Shown in pieces: positions 20,841-25,175 of a DNA stretch of 25,175 nt; position 1 is the first letter of the stretch; every line of letters begins with the position of its first letter. A program made the translations under genes and the position numbers. The notes under the pieces are model-generated. The model was not told where the DNA came from. It was given only the letters and a program-made list of their open reading frames with translations, and did no database searches. The DNA is from Acanthaster planci (taxonomy: Eukaryota > Echinodermata > Asteroidea > Valvatida > Acanthasteridae), in assembly GCF_001949145.1 (NCBI RefSeq), contig NW_019091618.1, positions 98,472-123,646 of the forward strand. Direction: 5' to 3'.

Positions 20841-20849
20841 CTATTTATA
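20841..20849 (-). promoter_or_regulatory. possible TATA box for the LRRC27-like gene
   Basis: On the minus strand the sequence reads TATAAATAG, about 80 bases upstream of the start codon. A TATA box here would place initiation near 20815 and give a 5' UTR of about 50 nt. The base composition is AT-rich, so a chance match is likely enough. An acceptor-like site nearer the ATG (exon beginning about 20781) offers the alternative that the true promoter and a non-coding first exon lie farther right. Confidence 0.25.
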
Positions 20850-21521
20850 TGTACCAGTACTAACAAATGTCACTTACCACTGATATTAAAGCAGATACTT
20901 GATCAATTTTAAAGATTTTGTGAAATGAGAACTAGGATTTTCCATGATGAGCTGTACATGTTTACTGCATTTCCCCATGACACATGTATCTTGTGAAGGC
21001 TTCAACCTTATTCATATACCCCACTAAAAATACATTGCACATACATCACTCACTGATTCAATTTATCAGGTTTCACCCCCAAAATATGGACACAATGTCA
21101 AAGGAACAAGCTGGATAACGGGATAGAGACAATGGAAATCTACTTCACTGAACTTATATACATGTAATGTACAGTCTCATTAAGGGTCCCATGCGGGCAT
21201 TGCACTGCTCTACTAGTGCCAGCAGTCTGGTTTTATGACAAGTCGTCATATAAGTTTAAGGGAACTCAGAAAGGTCAGATTCTCCTGTTCTCTGAACTAG
21301 ACATTGACTGATGGGTGGCCTATAACAAGGTGTTGTGTTAGCAGGAATTTCTGACCACTTACATGTAACTTTCTCCCAACTTACATATCAGGGGCCTAAA
21401 TTTATACCTTGCATATTAAAGTGCGGAGCCATGGCATAATACATGTATACAGGTACATGTAGGGGAAGTCCAAACTGTGGATGGTTTGACCATGTTGGAA
21501 CCAGGTTCTATAGGTGTGGTT
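20850..21521. other. upstream region without recognised gene
   Basis: AT-rich sequence immediately upstream of the gene. I see no open frame with coding character, CpG-rich patch or repeat, beyond isolated TACATGTA-like palindromes. Confidence 0.6.
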
Positions 21522-22585
21522 GTAGGGGTTGAAATTAACGGTGGTCGGCTGGCCCGGGGGCCACTGAAACATTCATCAGACCACAGCATTTTCCAAAAAC
21601 AATGGCCCAGCAAGACAGTGGTCATTTGAGGAAAATTGCCACAATTTCAAAACTTTCATCACATTTTATGACTCGTATAATTTCAGTCTGCATGGCCATG
21701 TTTGCCTGCTACACCAGGCTCGTGTGCCACATACACACATAGCGCACAGCACGACATTCTGTTCACTGCACGGTCAAGCATACAGCTCATACACGTCAGA
21801 ACAACCCAAGTACTGATATGTTGGCTGGTATGATTTTCTAACAATGCCAATTTAATGTTATCCCCGGACACCAATGAAACCTTACAGGTCGTGTTGTGTT
21901 GAGTCCGCATCGGGCCGATCATCAAGTACAAGCAATATAACCTTGAATTAAATTTGTGAATACAAAAAATTATATACAATAAATCAAGTTCTGGGAGTTA
22001 ACTTGTAGAAATCTTTCTGCAACATTTTTTTAATGTGCAGCTGTAGAGTTGCATGTGTGTATAGTGAATTGTACAACACTATTTTGACCAGGATGCATGG
22101 ACTGGTAGCCACGTTATCATCATGCCTTCTTTAGAAGTGGGGCGCTGCAGCGGGAACCAGTGTATATTGCATACATGTTTTCACCACCACGATAGTGAAA
22201 TACGGAGGGAATTTGTGAAAAAAACACAGGACCTTTCTTTCCGTATGTTAGCAGACAAACAAAAAATACAAGCTTTTAGATATGAAAAAAATGTTGAGAG
22301 GTGTTTTGTGAAGACGGCATTTTTTTCCCCTTTTTAAAAACTTTTTAATATGTTTTTCTAACTTACCGATATAAACTTTGGCCTCAAAAAATGCATTTAA
22401 ATCCAGCCGGAGTGGCCCATCAGCTGTTTTGGGACAGAAGTTTGACTGACTCAAATGGTCCTGTGTGGTGGATCCGATCAATTTCATCACTAAACCCAGG
22501 CCAAATTGTCACAAGGGCAAATGTGGTGCACTTTCCACTGGCCCTGCTGGCCACCAAGAGATTGAAAAACTAATTTCGACCCCTG
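21522..22585. mobile_element. candidate inverted-repeat-bounded element (~1.06 kb)
   Basis: The left end 21522-21567 (aggggttgaaattaacgg, then tggtcggctggcccgggg) resembles the reverse complement of 22535-22585 (aggggtcgaaattag, then ggtggccagcagggccagtg). About 35 of 45 bases agree with small gaps, and the ends face each other. The GC content of these ends stands out from their surroundings. No transposase is seen inside, and the target-site duplication was not determined. The alternative is two independently inserted copies of one repeat. Confidence 0.45.
22367..22490 (-). pseudogene. possible unassigned exon or coding remnant
   Basis: On the minus strand this reads MMKLIGSTTQDHLSQSNFCP and KTADGPLRLDLNAFFEAKVY, ending at a strong donor (ATCG|GTAAGT). 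An acceptor-like GGGTTTAG lies just upstream at about 22495. Composition looks more protein-like than the surrounding frames, but I do not recognise the domain. Its donor phase does not fit the LRRC27-like start exon. It lies inside the inverted-repeat pair, so it may be a transposon-borne fragment, an exon of another gene, or chance. Confidence 0.25.
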
Positions 22586-24510
22586 TGGTTGTATGTAATG
22601 CTCATTATCAGTAGCCTGTTTGGTCACTAGACTTAAGTACAGGGTAAAACACTGACTGAGAACAACTCAACCAGATGACACAGACTGTAAATGCAGGGAC
22701 AGTAGCAACCAACAGCAACATGTGAGTAATGGGATTTCCTAACAGTGGTAGTTCAAGTGGGATGGTATTGCCTGTGTACAGTGGTAATAGGCAAGCGACC
22801 AGTGGATGAACTGCATATGCACGTACATGTAGTCATTGCTCAAACCTACATGTACATGAGAATACAAACGTTTTTAACTTTGTGCCCTCAAAAACAAGTG
22901 ACTAATTAATTAATACATAAACCATACTTGAACTTGTACCAAGTACATGTCCATGCCCTACAGGCAGAGAGTGGACTACGAGACTACCCTTCAAACTAGC
23001 TACATGTACATGTAAGAGTACCAACAGACGTCAGGAGTGCAGACAGAGGTGTTTCAGGGTATTACACTAACATACTCATCCATTGACCAACTCAAATCCA
23101 ACTTTCCAACAGAATGTTCAAGAAAACAACTTAAAAATTAGACAACTCAACCTTTGGTCCAATCAGCTGGAGAGCCAAGTCAAGAAAAGAAACGTTTTCT
23201 GTTCAGTCAAGTCTCCTGTTCAGACAAGTCATCCACTCTACATGTATTTGCTGAGCTTAAAGACTACAGTTCCTGAACTTACAGACCATATACAGGCAAA
23301 TGTATGCACAACTTAATAGAATCATGACAATGACACAAGTATAAAGCTGGCCAGTACAAAAAGTCACGCACCTCAGAGTAAAACTGAACAGGAATATCAT
23401 TGAATTGCATTCAAAATTTCCATTCTGGCAAGGCAGATTGTACACTAAAACCACTGAAATTGTTTTAAATAAGTCTTGAATACTGTGAAAACAAAGGTCT
23501 GTTTTCACTTGTAGGTTGGTAGAATTCTTGGTTAATCCACTGGCATTGAACTGTGAATAATCCAGAATTGTGATCCAAAGCTTTAACAATCCAGAACTGT
23601 TGCACTCATTGTAACCGTGTAACCCAAAGCTAGGTCGAGTTGGTCCTGTCTTCTTGTACAAGTTGAGTTATTTGATTGGTCAACTTGTCTCAGTGGTTGA
23701 GTAGTCTTAACAATAAAGAGATGGACAATGTGTCTGCCAATGTCTGGACTCTAGAGTCAAGTTTGTCAACAGACAACTTGTCTCGTATCTCACATTATTT
23801 CCAGGGCCTGATGATCTCCAAAGTAGTTTAGTCCCCGAATATGGGGAACTTTGAGGTTTCCTTGACTTTTCTTATGCAGTGTTGCCAAACCTCTTTGTTG
23901 AAAAATTAAAAGTTCATTTACTAGTACTACATGTATAATGCTACTATACATGTACTGGTACATGTATGTACATGGTACACGCTGTTCAAATTTTGTGAAC
24001 AATGTTATTATCATGAAATTTTGGCCCCCAGTTCAAACTTCAAAAACTGTAGGGTCCAAAAAACTGGGCACAAATTCTGCTGAGGGTTTCCTAATGTACG
24101 ACATGGTGCACTTAAACTACATGTACATGTAATCTCCAAAGATCCACACATTAACATATTAAAGAGTTTCTTCAAAGTTGATGCCACTTTATCATCAGTA
24201 TCTCCATTCACATATCTAACTTCAAGCTCATAAGAAACTTATTTTCATTTTGGGCACATTTTTATACGTACCTGTATGTAGAGTTCATTTTGCAGGTAAA
24301 AAAACCAAATCGAAAAAATCAGGACAAAACAAAATCTCATTGGAACTTTGTAGCCAATAAAGCGGGTACAAAAACTTAGGATTTTTGAATGGGAATATTG
24401 AGAGTTTGATGAAATTTCATTTATTTTGAAATGTATAAAAATATTGCTCTAGTTTAATGCACTAGAGGCAAGATGCATGTTCGAAGTCCATATGGAGATT
24501 CTTTGGGACA
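22586..24510. other. upstream non-coding region
   Basis: Nearly 2 kb with no supported gene. It contains several TACATGTA palindromes (22851, 23001-23014, 23934-23975, 24118-24131). A 134-codon minus-strand open frame (23257-23661) has no recognised domain, no splice context and cysteine/tyrosine-rich composition, so I do not call it. Confidence 0.6.
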
Positions 24511-24720
24511 TCTTGAAAAAGGAAAATACCATAAAGTGGACAGAGTTGTTTAGGAAAATGAAACTAAAATTCTTGAACAAAATCGTTGGAAATCTATCAC
24601 ATATTGACTCTTTTGACTCTGAAAAACTTATATGAATATATATGTGCTTGGCCAGTTTAAGACTGGCTCAGGAGACATTTAAGACTGGCCTAACACATTT
24701 ATTCCCTTAATCAAACATTA
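24511..24720. repeat. hairpin-family repeat copy upstream of the gene
   Basis: This copy parallels 8450-8660: both have a tggaaatc.atca segment, attgac.tcttttgactct and atgtgcttggccag in the same order. Inverted ends tgtgcttggccag (24643-24655) and ctggcctaacaca (24685-24697) pair at 11 of 13 positions, and the 12-mer tttaagactggc is directly repeated at 24656 and 24678. Confidence 0.75.
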
Positions 24721-25100
24721 CGACTTTATTTAATTGTAACAATAAAAATCCTAAGAACGGATTTATAAAACCAAAGCTGGTTGAAGTTCATTATTTTTCT
24801 GAATTTTCTTGCATTCAAACTGAATAACTTGATGTGGTTACCAAATGTCAAATCTTATTCTTTCGTGTTTGTATTTGCTACTTTCAACTAATCATTTGCA
24901 TTAAGAACATAATCAAAATAAGATAAAAAGCACTTTGAGTCCCAAGCTATTTTTGCCATACACTCCCAGAAATACATGTACACCAAAGTTGCACACATCG
25001 TGCACGCACTCGTAGTCATAGTCTGATAGTGCACCACATCTACAATGTAAATGTCCCAAAACTGCAATTATTAATTAAGCCTTCACATGTCTCCTTAAAC
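24721..25100. other. non-coding AT-rich stretch
   Basis: Nothing recognisable as gene or repeat was found between the hairpin-family copy and the GC-rich right edge. Confidence 0.6.
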
Positions 25101-25111
25101 AAGTACAGGGA

Positions 25112-25150
25112 TCTGCCGCTGCCGGTCGGCGCCGGTCGAGCCCGACCGGC
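25112..25150. repeat. GC-rich hairpin at the right edge
   Basis: gccggtcg (25131-25138) pairs perfectly with cgaccggc (25143-25150) around a 4-base loop, and a direct copy gccggtcgg lies at 25121-25129. The abrupt change to about 75% GC after AT-rich DNA may mark the edge of a repeat or a CpG-rich region continuing outside the window. Confidence 0.6.
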
Positions 25151-25175
25151 ACGCAGAATTGCCAACCGCCACAAT

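Noticed and set aside
23257-23661. 134-codon minus-strand open frame
   Set aside because: No recognisable domain, no splice or promoter context, and composition typical of random AT-rich translation.
1-25175. tRNA, rRNA, CRISPR arrays, prokaryotic operons, viral or transposase genes
   Set aside because: I looked for cloverleaf boxes, evenly spaced identical repeats, ribosome-binding sites and transposase or reverse-transcriptase motifs and saw none that could be supported by eye.

Overview
The window is eukaryotic nuclear DNA from an animal. It is AT-rich, with sparse short coding exons bounded by GT..AG splice sites, long introns, dispersed hairpin-forming repeats and a tandem minisatellite. 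There are no ribosome-binding sites, operons or long open frames. The palindrome TACATGTA and its extensions recur throughout, as in some marine invertebrate genomes. I cannot name the species; an aquatic invertebrate is an inference from gene and repeat style.

One gene can be read with confidence. It lies on the minus strand and runs from an ATG at 20762 leftwards to the window edge. I reconstructed eleven coding exons by hand (20762-20592, 18437-18307, 17726-17668, 15468-15322, 14787-14499, 7082-6942, 5900-5812, 4238-4218, 1764-1685, 897-821, 157-31). Each join keeps the reading frame, every internal boundary is GT..AG, and the total is 1332 nt (444 codons) without a stop. The product has about five leucine-rich repeats (residues ~31-147), an acidic/polar disordered linker (~170-240), a lysine-rich stretch followed by a charged coiled coil (~285-342), and a charged C-terminal helical region. 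Motif order and local wording match leucine-rich repeat-containing protein 27 (LRRC27). The last exon or exons are beyond the left edge.

The introns, especially the 7.4-kb intron 5 (7083-14498), hold most of the repeats. Between about 7.4 and 9.5 kb there is a nest of direct and inverted repeats with strong stem-loops. Relatives occur at ~19.6-19.75 kb (intron 1) and ~24.5-24.7 kb (upstream), which suggests a non-autonomous foldback or MITE-like family. There is also a 67-bp tandem repeat (14061-14227), a degenerate short tandem repeat (~16413-16665) and an inverted pair at 12.75/13.33 kb.

Upstream of the start codon (20763-25175) I see a possible TATA box, an inverted-repeat pair about 1 kb apart (21522-21567 and 22535-22585) that may delimit a transposon remnant, a possible unassigned exon with a good splice donor (22367-22490, minus), and an abrupt GC-rich hairpin at the right edge. 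No RNA gene, CRISPR array, virus or new multigene system is visible. The genuine points of interest are the gene model with its 21-nt microexon and the repeat family.
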